From assembly GCA_028817795.1 (NCBI GenBank), contig JAPPOU010000118.1, positions 1-51,898 on the forward strand: a DNA stretch of 51,898 nucleotides, in the 5' to 3' direction. The stretch's first letter is position 1, and each line of letters opens with the position of its first letter. Shown piece by piece: positions 24,385 to 33,269 of this stretch. Origin of the DNA: Alphaproteobacteria bacterium. GTDB lineage: Bacteria; Pseudomonadota; Alphaproteobacteria; Micavibrionales; UBA2020. Both the position numbers and the translations under genes were made by a program. The notes under the pieces are model-generated. The model was not told the origin of the DNA. It did not search any database and was given only the letters and a program-made list of their open reading frames with translations.

Positions 24385-24846
24385 ATGACGGAAATTCGTT
24401 TTTACCACATGCAAACGAAAACGCTGGAAGACACACTTCCGGAAATAGTTGAAAAAGCGCTGGGCCGCGATTACCGTGCCATTATCAAGACCACCACCGC
24501 AGATCAGGCCACAACGCTGGATGAACTTTTGTGGACATACGACAGCAAGCAGGGTGGCGGCAGCTTTATTCCCCACGGCGCGGCCCCCAGCGACAACGCC
24601 GGGGATTGCCCTGTCTGGCTAACGGCAGAGAACGATAACCCCAACAACGCAAACCTGCTTATCCTCACCCACGGCGCAACGGCAGAGGATGTATCAGGCT
24701 TTGCGCTGTGTTGTGAAATGCTGGATGGGCGCAATGATGATGCCATCGCTGCGGGACGGGAACGGTGGAAACGCTACAAAGACGCCGGTCATGACGTGTC
24801 TTATTTCCAGCAAACGCCTGAAGGACGGTGGGAGAAAAAGGCCTGA
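24385..24846 (+). CDS. holC: DNA polymerase III subunit chi
   Basis: 153 residues from the ATG at 24385. Chi links the clamp loader (through psi) to single-strand binding protein. The family pattern is clear: IRFYHMQTKTLEDTLPEIVEKALGR, then DELLWTYD and SFIPHG, CPVWLTAENDNPNNANLLIL, and the end MLDGRNDDAIAAGRERWKRYKDAGHDVSYFQQ. The frame is open 165 bases further upstream, but the domain begins right at this ATG. Confidence 0.9.
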   Translation: MTEIRFYHMQTKTLEDTLPEIVEKALGRDYRAIIKTTTADQATTLDELLWTYDSKQGGGSFIPHGAAPSDNAGDCPVWLTAENDNPNNANLLILTHGATAEDVSGFALCCEMLDGRNDDAIAAGRERWKRYKDAGHDVSYFQQTPEGRWEKKA

Positions 24847-24862
24847 CGGCTCTTCCAAAAAC

Positions 24863-25204
24863 TTAACGACAGGGAAAGGCGCGCGCCAAAGAGGCAGCCA
24901 CCGCCGCATCCGCAGAATCCTGCAAATTACCGGGAAACATATCCGCAAAGGCGTTATAGGTATCTATGAGCTGCTGGCTGCGCGTGCCATCATGCCCACA
25001 AGCGCGGTACCCCGCAACACTGGCCCCATGCAACGCATCAGCAACAGCCGTCACGTATCCGGCGCAAAACCCGTAATCCAGATTAGATGCGCTGGTGCAC
25101 ATGGTATGCAGTTCCGCGCCCGTCATATTTCGCTCTATCGCAGCGCGGGTGGGCATGGCTGTAACCACACAAACCAGAAAAACAAAAAACGCATATTTCT
25201 TCAT
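24863..25204 (-). CDS. Rap1a/Tai-family-like small secreted protein
   Basis: 113 residues from the ATG at 25204 (an ATG at 25219 adds five residues). Signal peptide KKYAFFVFLVCVVTAMPTRA. The mature part has four cysteines in the order typical of the Rap1a/Tai immunity fold (MCTSAS..FCAGYV..RACGHDG..FPCR) and the segment DTYNAFADMFPGNLQDSADAAVAASLARAFPC at the end. Known members neutralise type VI secretion amidases in the periplasm. It lies 40 bases downstream of an M23 peptidase gene on the same strand. No effector or T6SS gene is visible, so an immunity role is only inferred. Confidence 0.7.
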   Translation of the reverse strand: MKKYAFFVFLVCVVTAMPTRAAIERNMTGAELHTMCTSASNLDYGFCAGYVTAVADALHGASVAGYRACGHDGTRSQQLIDTYNAFADMFPGNLQDSADAAVAASLARAFPCR

Positions 25205-25244
25205 GCTCCCCCCAAACATGCTACCGACACAAAACCGAAAGATA

Positions 25245-26786
25245 TTACTGTGCCGCCGCCACAGCGACAGGCGCAACACCATTTTTACGCAGCGCCACCG
25301 CAAATTTCCTGTCCAGCGCTGACGCCGTATCCTTAAACTTTTTCAGTTCCGCGCCAGCCAGCTTTTTCCCGGTAGGCAATTTTAAAGACCGGGGGTTGAT
25401 CTGGCGACCATTGCGCAAAATTTCGTAATGCAGGTGCGGCCCGGTGGAGCGGCCTGTCGTGCCAACATAACCAATGACCTGCCCTTGCTTGACACGACTG
25501 CCTGCTCTCAAACCAGACTTGTAACCGTTTAAATGCGCATAGGCCGTTTCAAGACCATTGTTGTGGCGGATGCGGATATATTTGCCGTAGCTGGAAAAAC
25601 GCCCCAGCTTACGGATCACGCCATCCCCTGCCGCATAAACCGGTGTGCCACGCGGCGCGGCAAAATCAAGCCCCTTATGCATCTTGTTATAGCCCAGTAC
25701 GGGATGACGGCGCATCCCATAGCCAGAGGACAAACGCGCACCATCAATGGGTGTCTTCATCAGCGTTTTCTTTGCCGATTGTCCTTCATCATCAAAATAG
25801 TCAATATCGCCATTTGCCAACTCATGACGATAAAATGGCAGATCACGCCCCGACAGGGTCATTTGCGCATAAATAATCTCGCCGCGTCCGGGGACGATAT
25901 CGCCGTCCTCGGTCGTGTATTCCTCGTACATAACCTCGAACAAATCACCAGCCTGAATATCACGCTGGAAATCCACGCTCCACGAATACATGCGGATCAG
26001 GTCGATAATCACGCCATCCGGCACGCCCGCATTCTGCGCCGCCAAGTACAACGCACCGTCAATGGAGCCTTTATAGGCACGCAAAGTGCTGCGCACCTGT
26101 TTTTCATCTTCATGCGCAGCGTAATCCCCATCGCGGGTCACATCAACGCGCACGGTGCTGACAACGTCTTTTTCAATCGACAGCCCTTGGAACAACGGGT
26201 CAGCAACAGACGGATCTTCGTGGAAGAACACGGTAATTTCGTGGCGCGGGCTTAAACGGCGCGGATCGTATATTTTGCGTAAAGCTTCAATCGCGCCATA
26301 CGCCTGCTGGCGTGGCACGCGGTTGCGGACCAACAGGTCCATCAACGTATCACCCCGGCGCACGGAAAGTTTTTTGCTTGTCCGCATTGCATCCCAAGGC
26401 ACCAACTCCTGCACCGTCGGCACGGCATCACTAACAACGCCGCCAAGCCCCGGCTCCAGCGCCGCCATTTTTTGCGCCGCTTCGCGCATTTCTGCGTCTT
26501 CCGCATCAGCATGATGAGAAGACGTGCCCGGCGCAGGCGGCACGGCATCAAAAGCGGACTTCAGGCTATAAGACGCCGCAGGCGGTTGGTCTTTGACAAA
26601 GCGCACCGTTTTAGGGGGCGTGACCTGAGCGGCAGCAACCTCTGTTGGCGCATCCGGCGCACGATCCCATACAGAGATCACAGCAGCGATAATGGCGACA
26701 GCCGCAACGCCTATGGCTGCATAACGCAGACGAAAACGGCTCTGACCACGATAGTTTCTGGAACGGGGGGAGTGAAATTGCCTCAC
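25245..26786 (-). CDS. M23 (LytM-type) peptidoglycan endopeptidase
   Basis: 513 residues from a GTG start at 26786 with GAGG upstream. A single N-terminal membrane anchor (LRYAAIGVAAVAIIAAVISVW), a Pro/Ala-rich linker, a LysM/OapA-like segment (LSVRRGDTLMDLLVRNRVPRQQAYGAIEAL) and the C-terminal M23 domain: MHKGLDFAAPRGTPVYAAGDG holds the first zinc ligands H-x3-D, and GPHLHYEILRNGRQINP the H-L-H motif. MepM-like enzymes cut peptide cross-links to let the sacculus grow. Leader contains a hairpin at 26812-26828. Confidence 0.9.
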   Translation of the reverse strand: MRQFHSPRSRNYRGQSRFRLRYAAIGVAAVAIIAAVISVWDRAPDAPTEVAAAQVTPPKTVRFVKDQPPAASYSLKSAFDAVPPAPGTSSHHADAEDAEMREAAQKMAALEPGLGGVVSDAVPTVQELVPWDAMRTSKKLSVRRGDTLMDLLVRNRVPRQQAYGAIEALRKIYDPRRLSPRHEITVFFHEDPSVADPLFQGLSIEKDVVSTVRVDVTRDGDYAAHEDEKQVRSTLRAYKGSIDGALYLAAQNAGVPDGVIIDLIRMYSWSVDFQRDIQAGDLFEVMYEEYTTEDGDIVPGRGEIIYAQMTLSGRDLPFYRHELANGDIDYFDDEGQSAKKTLMKTPIDGARLSSGYGMRRHPVLGYNKMHKGLDFAAPRGTPVYAAGDGVIRKLGRFSSYGKYIRIRHNNGLETAYAHLNGYKSGLRAGSRVKQGQVIGYVGTTGRSTGPHLHYEILRNGRQINPRSLKLPTGKKLAGAELKKFKDTASALDRKFAVALRKNGVAPVAVAAAQ

Positions 26787-26811
26787 GATACACCTACCTC
26801 TTACATGCGCG

Positions 26812-26828
26812 GCTCCGCTGTGCGGAGC
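26812..26828. repeat. Short perfect hairpin between M23 peptidase and fabI
   Basis: GCTCCGC, loop TGT, GCGGAGC: seven-base perfect stem, three-base loop. Followed on the plus strand by GTTGTTTTCTT, which resembles a terminator, but no plus-strand gene precedes it. On the minus strand it would fold in the leader of the M23 gene, 26 bases before the GTG. Confidence 0.5.
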
Positions 26829-27052
26829 GTTGTTTTCTTATTCTGGCACACGCCTTTGGTTGTTATCCTTATCCCCGCATCATAATCGCGAGCCGTCATA
26901 ATCGCAACAGCACATAAAATTACATAATTTATACTATTATACATAAACATGCGCCCGCCATGCAAAGGCGCTGGACGCCCGGCATTATTTGTGTAGGATG
27001 CCTGTTTCCAAATACAAAAACAAACTTTCACAACCTTTTGACCGAGGACAGC

Positions 27053-27910
27053 ATGAGCCAGAGCCAAACCCAGCCTACCCCGCACACAGGCACCCTGATG
27101 AAAGGCAAGCGCGGCCTTATCATGGGCGTTGCCAATGACCGTTCGATTGCCTGGGGCATTGCCGAAGCCGCCCACAACCAGGGCGCGGAGCTGGCCTTTA
27201 CCTTTCAGGGTGACGCGCTGGAAAAACGCGTGCGTCCGCTGGCGGACAGTGTCGGTTCAAAAATCGTGACCCCTTGCGATGTGACGGACATGGCCAGCAT
27301 CGATGCCGCCTTTGACACCATCGAAAAAGAATGGGGAGAACTGGATTTCGTCGTCCACGCCATCGCCTATTCCGACAAGAACGAGCTGGACGGCCTTTAC
27401 CTCAACACCACGCGTGACAATTTTTTGAAAACGATGGACATTTCCGTTTATTCCTTCACCGCCGTTGCACAACGCGCCGCAAAGCTGATGAAGAACGGCG
27501 GCAGCCTCTTGACCATGACATACCACGGTGCCGAGCGCGTCATGCCGCATTACAATGTGATGGGCGTTGCAAAGGCCGCGCTGGAAGCTTCTGTGCGTTA
27601 CCTTGCCAGCGATGTAGGTAAAGACGGCATTCGCGTCAATGCGATTTCCGCAGGCCCCATTAAAACCCTTGCGGCCAGTGGTATTGGTGATTTCCGCTAT
27701 ATCCTGAAATGGAACGAATTGAACGCCCCCCTGAAACGCAACGTCACAACGCGGGATGTTGGCGGCGCAGGATTGTTCCTTCTCTCCGACCTTGGCGCGG
27801 GCGTAACCGGCGAAATCATGTATGTCGACAGCGGTTACAATACTGTCGGCATGGTCGCAGTCGATTCGGCCAAGGAAACGGCTGAGCTTTTATCGGGGAT
27901 CGCTGGTTAA
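27053..27910 (+). CDS. fabI: Enoyl-[acyl-carrier-protein] reductase (NADH)
   Basis: 285 residues from the ATG at 27053 (GAGG upstream); the open frame reaches further up without support. Last reductive step of fatty-acid elongation. The NAD-binding segment [17 protein letters not shown] and the catalytic residues Y157, Y167 and K174 ([30 protein letters not shown] region) match FabI, as does the end [17 protein letters not shown]. Essential and the usual triclosan target. Stands alone between divergent and convergent neighbours; the upstream gap is AT-rich with TATACT near 26932. Confidence 0.96.
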   Translation: MSQSQTQPTPHTGTLMKGKRGLIMGVANDRSIAWGIAEAAHNQGAELAFTFQGDALEKRVRPLADSVGSKIVTPCDVTDMASIDAAFDTIEKEWGELDFVVHAIAYSDKNELDGLYLNTTRDNFLKTMDISVYSFTAVAQRAAKLMKNGGSLLTMTYHGAERVMPHYNVMGVAKAALEASVRYLASDVGKDGIRVNAISAGPIKTLAASGIGDFRYILKWNELNAPLKRNVTTRDVGGAGLFLLSDLGAGVTGEIMYVDSGYNTVGMVAVDSAKETAELLSGIAG

Positions 27911-27920
27911 AAAGTAAAAG

Positions 27921-28433
27921 TCACTTTTTGATCTTTTCCACGTCAAGCGCGCAGCTAATATTCGCGCCCTGCACGGCGCGAGGCACGTCAAGTGTGCGCT
28001 TCACACCCATCTCTAGATCATCCTGAAGAACGTAAAGGCTCGCGCAGGCAACTTTCTTTCCCGGCGGCCCTTCTACAACCGGGCAAAATATCATTTTCTG
28101 GCCCGCTTCATCGTAATAGGCTTGCAACAGCATTTCTCCAGCACCGCGCACAGGGGAAAGGGCCACGTGCAAACGCGTTTGCACCGGAAGCGTGAAGTCA
28201 CGAGGCTTAAAATTTTTCCAGCCATTTTCAAAACGCGCCCCACCATTCATGACACGACAATAAAGGAAAGGCCCTTCCGCCGCCGCGCCCGGCGCAGCCA
28301 TCACCGCAACCTCCGCGCCTACAGTGGCGTATTTTTGCGGCATAACGTAGGAACAGGCCTGCACCGCGAATACGAGCAAAACACATAACGCCGCTTGCCG
28401 GACAACAGAAAAAGATGTTCGATACCGTGTCAT
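27921..28433 (-). CDS. Putative lipoprotein
   Basis: 170 residues from the ATG at 28433. A hydrophobic signal ending in the lipobox V-Q-A-C27 (LCVLLVFAVQACSYV) predicts lipid attachment and sorting to the outer membrane or periplasmic face. The mature part has several short beta-prone stretches (FLYCRVMNGG, RLHVALSPVRGAGEMLLQAYYDEAGQK) and cysteines. No recognised family. Convergent with fabI and divergent from the site-2 protease. Confidence 0.7.
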   Translation of the reverse strand: MTRYRTSFSVVRQAALCVLLVFAVQACSYVMPQKYATVGAEVAVMAAPGAAAEGPFLYCRVMNGGARFENGWKNFKPRDFTLPVQTRLHVALSPVRGAGEMLLQAYYDEAGQKMIFCPVVEGPPGKKVACASLYVLQDDLEMGVKRTLDVPRAVQGANISCALDVEKIKK

Positions 28434-28508
28434 TTGGCGTATTCTAATATCCGGCAGCGCAGATTGCCAAAGGAATTGCCACATCTTTACGTAACGGAAA
28501 CATATTTC

Positions 28509-29684
28509 ATGCTCAAACGCGTCACATTGTTCCGCTTTTTCGGTTTTGACATCAAGGCAGATGGCTCATGGCTTTTCCTGTCCGTATTAATTTGCTGGAC
28601 CTTGGCCACGACCATTTTTCCGCCCATGCACCCCGGTAAAAGCATGGATGTTTATTATTTAATGAGCCTTGCCACGCTGGTCGGCATATTTGTATCCATC
28701 ATCGCGCACGAAGTCGCCCATGCCATCATCGCAGAGTATTATCATATGCCCATCAGCAGCATTACGCTGTTTATCTTTGGCGGCGTTGCGGAAATGAAGG
28801 GCGACCCCAGCCATCCACGCGGGGAATTCCTGATGGCCATGGCCGGCCCCGCCATGAGCGCCCTGATGGGGCTTTTGTTTTACGCTGCAAGCGATATGTA
28901 TATTTACTATGTGCAGGCCGCGCCAGGCCAAGCCCCCGCCTTGTCTCTCCTTCTTCACTACCTGGGAGACCTTAATCTCCTGATTGCCGCGTTTAACATG
29001 ATCCCCGCCTTCCCGCTGGACGGCGGGCGGGCCCTGCGTGCCATTATCTGGCACTACAAAAACAATCTTGTCCTTGCCACCCGCGTCGTTTCCCTGACAG
29101 GGTTTGCACTGGCTTATGGCTTGATTGGCTATGCCTGTTATATGCTTGCCATATATAACGATATGCTCACAGGCATCTGGTCCGGCCTTTTGGGATTATT
29201 CGTGCACGGCACCGCCGCCTATTCCGTACGCCACATTGAAAACAGGTCTATCCTCAGCGCACAAACCGTTCGCGATTTTATGGATACGGACACGCAAGAT
29301 GTATCTCCGGACATTAATTTGGCAACGTTAATCGATAACTATGCGTACAAATACTACCAAAAAAGATTTCCTGTGACGGAAGGTAAAACGATTGTCGGCG
29401 TCATTTCACTCAAGAACGTCATGGCGCTCGACAGAAACAAATGGCAATGGCTGCATGTTTCTTCTGTTATGGAGCCTATCGGCGAGCACGCCGTCATTGA
29501 CCCCGATGCGAGCGCCGCCGAAGCGCTGGACGCCATGCAGCGACACGGCGTTGATGCGTTGTTCGTTGCGCAGAACCGTCAATTGCAAGGCGTCATTTCC
29601 TTAAAGGATATCGCACACTATTTGTCTATATCCATGAAAGTTGACCAGAACATGTCTGTTTCTTCTGGTAAAAAAGCCTATTAA
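28509..29684 (+). CDS. Site-2-type intramembrane metalloprotease with CBS domains
   Basis: 391 residues from the ATG at 28509. Membrane-embedded zinc protease of family M50B: H67-E68-V-A-H71 in a transmembrane helix and the third ligand D171 in NMIPAFPLDGGRALRA. About five membrane segments precede a C-terminal pair of CBS domains (about 255-390; TVRDFMDTDTQDVSPDINL and MEPIGEHAVIDPDASAAEALD), which usually sense adenine nucleotides. Relatives release membrane-bound regulators. Substrate unknown; a lipoprotein gene is divergent to it. Confidence 0.92.
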   Translation: MLKRVTLFRFFGFDIKADGSWLFLSVLICWTLATTIFPPMHPGKSMDVYYLMSLATLVGIFVSIIAHEVAHAIIAEYYHMPISSITLFIFGGVAEMKGDPSHPRGEFLMAMAGPAMSALMGLLFYAASDMYIYYVQAAPGQAPALSLLLHYLGDLNLLIAAFNMIPAFPLDGGRALRAIIWHYKNNLVLATRVVSLTGFALAYGLIGYACYMLAIYNDMLTGIWSGLLGLFVHGTAAYSVRHIENRSILSAQTVRDFMDTDTQDVSPDINLATLIDNYAYKYYQKRFPVTEGKTIVGVISLKNVMALDRNKWQWLHVSSVMEPIGEHAVIDPDASAAEALDAMQRHGVDALFVAQNRQLQGVISLKDIAHYLSISMKVDQNMSVSSGKKAY

Positions 29685-29797
29685 TCGCAAACTTCATTTT
29701 GTGGCTTGATCGCAATACAATAGCAAGGCATACTCCCCTATAGCTTTAGTTCCGTTTTTATCTTTTAAGGGACTGTGGGATACGGGTTTTTGGGGCG

Positions 29798-30340
29798 ATG
29801 AAGAATAAGAGAACAAAATTTCTTTTTTTCACGGTTGCGGCATGGATGATGTGCCTGTGCACGCCCGTTTTATCTGCAGCTTACGCAGACGTCACTGAAA
29901 AGGACCTTCGCGCTTTTACCCGCGCCATGGGCTTCATGAAGCCCACGCCCAGCGGCGATGTCGATTTCGCCGTGCTGTACAACCCACAAAACACAGAGTC
30001 TGCGCAAGATGCGAAAACCATGATGCGCTTGCTGAGCAAGGGCTATAAGGCTGGACGCGCAAAACTAACGCCGCGCCTTGTATCCACGGCAAACATATCA
30101 TCACTGAACAACGCTGATTTCGTTTATGTCACGCTTGGCTTGTCATCGTGGCACGGCAAAATCTCAAATGGCCGCAAGGCATTAGTCTTGTCTTTGGATA
30201 AAAGCTGCGTCGAAAAGGGCGATTGCATGCTTTACGTCAACACTCAAAACCGTGTGGAGATTCTCGTTAACAAAAAGGCTGCCAGCGCCGCTGATATCGA
30301 ATTCAAACCGGTCTTTATGGCCATGGTGAAAACGCTATGA
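29798..30340 (+). CDS. Periplasmic protein resembling YfiR/DUF4154
   Basis: 180 residues with a signal peptide (FLFFTVAAWMMCLCTPVLSAAYA). The C-terminal half has two cysteines (KSCVEKGDCMLYVN) followed by RVEILVNKKAASAADIEFKP, which recalls the YfiR/DUF4154 ending, though the match is loose. YfiR-type proteins repress inner-membrane signalling enzymes. The stop overlaps the TonB-dependent receptor start (ATGA), tying the two together; such pairings are known for YfiR-like proteins with TonB receptors and signalling proteins. Confidence 0.55.
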   Translation: MKNKRTKFLFFTVAAWMMCLCTPVLSAAYADVTEKDLRAFTRAMGFMKPTPSGDVDFAVLYNPQNTESAQDAKTMMRLLSKGYKAGRAKLTPRLVSTANISSLNNADFVYVTLGLSSWHGKISNGRKALVLSLDKSCVEKGDCMLYVNTQNRVEILVNKKAASAADIEFKPVFMAMVKTL

Positions 30341-32316
30341 AACGTCACATGAAAAAAATAGGCTCTGCCGTTTCGGTTTTTGCAATGCTTTCCGCGTCAA
30401 CAGCAATGGCGCAAAGCATGGACTACGGCGCGCTGGAATCACTCTTTGGCGAACCTGTCACAACCAGTGCAACGGGTTATCCGCAACGCGCGCCCGATGT
30501 TCCTGTGCGCATGCATATTATCACGGCCGAAGAAATTCGCCGCACTGGTGCCACCGACATTCCCGATGTTCTGCGTCACGTGCCTGGCATGAGCGTCTGG
30601 CGTTTTGCGCGGCAGGACCCTGAAGTCAGCATACGCGGTTACAACCAAGCCTTTTCACCGCGATTACTGATCCTGATTAACGGCCGCCAAGTTTATATGG
30701 ATGACTTCGGCTATACCGTTTGGGGTTCATTGCCCGTACGGCTGGAGGAAATTCGCCAGATCGAAGTTGTCAAAGGCCCCAACACGGCCCTGTTCGGCTT
30801 CAACGCAGTTGCGGGTGTTGTCAACATCGTGACCTTTAACCCCCTCTATGACGATATCAAGGAAGCCGGGGCAAGATACGGCGCGCACGGCCACCGCGAG
30901 GCCTATGGCATATACACCTATAACCATGAAGGCAAGATTGCGGCGCGTATTTCCACAGGCTTTATGAATGCTGACGAATTCAACAACGCCTTGCCCGCAG
31001 GCACGCGGCACCCGGACCAAAAAGCCATAAACTTCGATGGCATATACCAGTTTGATAACGATGCCAAGTTGCGCCTTGAACTTTCGCGCTCGAACAACGA
31101 CCGCACGGAATATACACCAGCTTACTCGCTGTATTTCTCTAAATACTGGACGAACAGCATCAAGGCCTCTTATACAGTGCCGACTGAAATTGGCATTTTG
31201 GACTTCACGGCGTATCGCAACGACCTTGATAAAACACTTGGCCCCACATTCACCGGGAATGTTCAAAATATTATTGATGTCTTTCAGGTCTCAAACATCT
31301 TCCAGGTTGGGAATGACCACCGCTTCCGCCTGCAGGGTGAATTCCGCGACAACACGGCACAAAGCGCGACATTCTGGGGACCGAACGCGGCGATCGAAAT
31401 GAAAACGTTGTCCGCCAGCGGCGCATGGAATTGGCAAATGCGCGATGATCTGGCATGGTCCAACGGCGTGCGGCTGGAACACTGGTTTCTGAACCGCCGT
31501 GGCGTACCGTTGGCGGCACCATCGCCATTTCCCAACAACGCTTTCTTTGACAAGGGCGCAACGGAAGTCTCCTATAACAGCGGTCTTGTCTGGAACGCCA
31601 CGGAAAAGGATACGTTGCGCCTGATGACAGCACGCGGTATCCAGATGCCGACCTTGATTGACTTTGGTATTCACCTTGATATTGGCGCACTGGTTCCCGG
31701 CCTGTTCTACATCGGCTCGCCGTTCCTGCAGCCCACGATCGTGACAAACTACGAAATTGGTTATGATCGAGATGTAGAACAGATTAACGGCGGCGTCAGC
31801 TCCAGCGTCTTCTTCCAAACCTCTGAAAATATCTTCTATCAGGGCGTCAACTTTGCATTCCCATTGCTTTCTGAAGCCAACATTGGCGATTCACAAACCG
31901 TTGGCTGGGAAAACAGCGTCAAGGGCACCATCGGCGAAAACTGGCGCTGGGATGCCAACTACATCCTGCAAGGCGTCTGGGATAACGTTGCAGCCGGCGG
32001 GTCCGACTATAGCGGAGACAAAGGAACCCCCACGCACATCCTGAATGCCCATATCGGCTTCACCAAGGGCAAGTACGAGGCCGATTTGTACGCCAACTAC
32101 ACATCGGAATACAAAATGAACAACCCGGTTGCCTTCTCCACAGCACGCCTGCCCGCGGGTGGTGCGATTGGTTTGGCAGGCCGTGCCGCCTACAAATTCA
32201 CGGATAACGTAACCTTCTCTATCTCAGGGCAGGAACTCAACCACGAGGAAGTCCGTCACACGACGTCCCCCAAAGTTGAGCGCAACGTTATGTTAGGTGT
32301 CTCCGCCAAGTTCTGA
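30337..32316 (+). CDS. TonB-dependent outer-membrane receptor
   Basis: 659 residues. Signal peptide (KIGSAVSVFAMLSASTAMAQ), a plug domain at about 45-175 (HIITAEEIRRTGATDIPDVLRHVPGMSVWRF; LLILINGRQVYMDDFG; IRQIEVVKGPNTALFGFNAVAGVVNIVT) and a beta-barrel that ends with a typical aromatic C-terminus (VMLGVSAKF). Imports an iron complex, vitamin or other large ligand with energy from TonB. Substrate not deducible. Starts within the ATGA overlap of the preceding YfiR-like gene. Confidence 0.93.
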   Translation: MKRHMKKIGSAVSVFAMLSASTAMAQSMDYGALESLFGEPVTTSATGYPQRAPDVPVRMHIITAEEIRRTGATDIPDVLRHVPGMSVWRFARQDPEVSIRGYNQAFSPRLLILINGRQVYMDDFGYTVWGSLPVRLEEIRQIEVVKGPNTALFGFNAVAGVVNIVTFNPLYDDIKEAGARYGAHGHREAYGIYTYNHEGKIAARISTGFMNADEFNNALPAGTRHPDQKAINFDGIYQFDNDAKLRLELSRSNNDRTEYTPAYSLYFSKYWTNSIKASYTVPTEIGILDFTAYRNDLDKTLGPTFTGNVQNIIDVFQVSNIFQVGNDHRFRLQGEFRDNTAQSATFWGPNAAIEMKTLSASGAWNWQMRDDLAWSNGVRLEHWFLNRRGVPLAAPSPFPNNAFFDKGATEVSYNSGLVWNATEKDTLRLMTARGIQMPTLIDFGIHLDIGALVPGLFYIGSPFLQPTIVTNYEIGYDRDVEQINGGVSSSVFFQTSENIFYQGVNFAFPLLSEANIGDSQTVGWENSVKGTIGENWRWDANYILQGVWDNVAAGGSDYSGDKGTPTHILNAHIGFTKGKYEADLYANYTSEYKMNNPVAFSTARLPAGGAIGLAGRAAYKFTDNVTFSISGQELNHEEVRHTTSPKVERNVMLGVSAKF

Positions 32317-32348
32317 TATAGTCCAGAATGAAGGAGATTAAGACGCGC

Positions 32349-32732
32349 ATGCTCAAAAACTGCATACTGGTCATAGACGATGACGAGCTGATTTGTACTG
32401 TCATCAAAAAAATTTTGGAAAAAAGAGGCTTTGAGGTCGTTGAAGCACATGATGGGGATGAAGGGGTTGACCTGTTCAAGCAAAACCTGCCCTTTATGGT
32501 CATTACCGACATCCTGATGCCCAAGAAAGAGGGCATCGAAACCATCCGTGAAATTCGCGAGGTTCAACCGGAAACAAAGATTGTCGCCATTTCCGGCGGC
32601 GGTGCGTCCAAAAACATGAGCTTTTTGCGCATGGCGAGCCACGCGGGCGCTGACAAAGTTCTCGCAAAACCCTTTATGCCCGCCCAGCTCAACCAGATTT
32701 TGGATGAACTGGTGGATGAAACGGGAACGTAG
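32349..32732 (+). CDS. Single-domain response regulator (CheY-like)
   Basis: 127 residues from the ATG at 32349, which is preceded by AAGGAG; an ATG at 32328 comes before that ribosome site and is less likely. Receiver domain only: acidic pocket D10-D11-D12, phospho-acceptor D54 (VITDILMPKKEG), the switch Ser in AISGGG and K in VLAKPF. No output domain, so it works through protein contacts. Follows the TonB receptor by about 30 bases; no histidine kinase is adjacent. Confidence 0.9.
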   Translation: MLKNCILVIDDDELICTVIKKILEKRGFEVVEAHDGDEGVDLFKQNLPFMVITDILMPKKEGIETIREIREVQPETKIVAISGGGASKNMSFLRMASHAGADKVLAKPFMPAQLNQILDELVDETGT

Positions 32733-32750
32733 TTTCCGGCCAAAACCCGC

Positions 32751-33269
32751 ATGGAAGAAATATTCCATCACTTAAACCTGATTGTGGCTCTCTGCTTTTT
32801 GGCGGGGGGCTTGGTTTTTTCGTATTTCTACAAAGGGCCGACCTCTGTTTTCAAGGAACAGCCCGACTGGCCCGCTATATATGAAAGATATCCAGAATTG
32901 AAACAGACATTAGAAAAAAAAGACAGTGAGCGAATTCCTGCCATATGCCTTAAGGGGGTTACAGACCCATCATCATTGAAACCCGGCCAGTATTTCTACA
33001 TCTCGATACGCACACAAGACATAAGGACAAGCGAAAGGTTAAAAAGAAGTCTTGCAAAAAAACATCCTGATACCTTTACCATTGCCTTACAGCATGAATT
33101 CATGATCGAGCACTCAGATCATAGTGAAATAACTATTACGCTGCGGTTTAACAACATACGGGAAACTTTGGTAATTCCTTTTCAGGCAATAACATTCTTT
33201 GCCGACCCCTCTGTCGGCTTTGCTATAACGTATCAAGATCGCTTAACTTCGCAAGAAACGCTTCCCTAA
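32751..33269 (+). CDS. Membrane-anchored SspB-like protein
   Basis: 172 residues. The C-terminal domain (about 75-160) follows the alphaproteobacterial SspB pattern: PGQYFYISIRTQD, ERLKRSLAKKHPDTFTIALQHEF, ITITLRFNNIRETLVIPFQAITFFADPSVGFAI. SspB delivers ssrA-tagged and other substrates to ClpXP. Unlike the soluble adaptor, this protein starts with a membrane segment (LNLIVALCFLAGGLVFSYFY, 8-27), so it would be tethered, and it lacks the long acidic C-terminal tail ending in a ClpX-binding peptide. It may be a specialised or non-ClpXP relative. The stop overlaps convergent tkt by four bases. Confidence 0.75.
   Translation: MEEIFHHLNLIVALCFLAGGLVFSYFYKGPTSVFKEQPDWPAIYERYPELKQTLEKKDSERIPAICLKGVTDPSSLKPGQYFYISIRTQDIRTSERLKRSLAKKHPDTFTIALQHEFMIEHSDHSEITITLRFNNIRETLVIPFQAITFFADPSVGFAITYQDRLTSQETLP

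Noticed and set aside
27909..27929. AAAAAGT/ACTTTTT hairpin after fabI as a terminator
   Set aside because: The stem is almost entirely A-T and lies within the end of the convergent lipoprotein gene, so it would be unstable.
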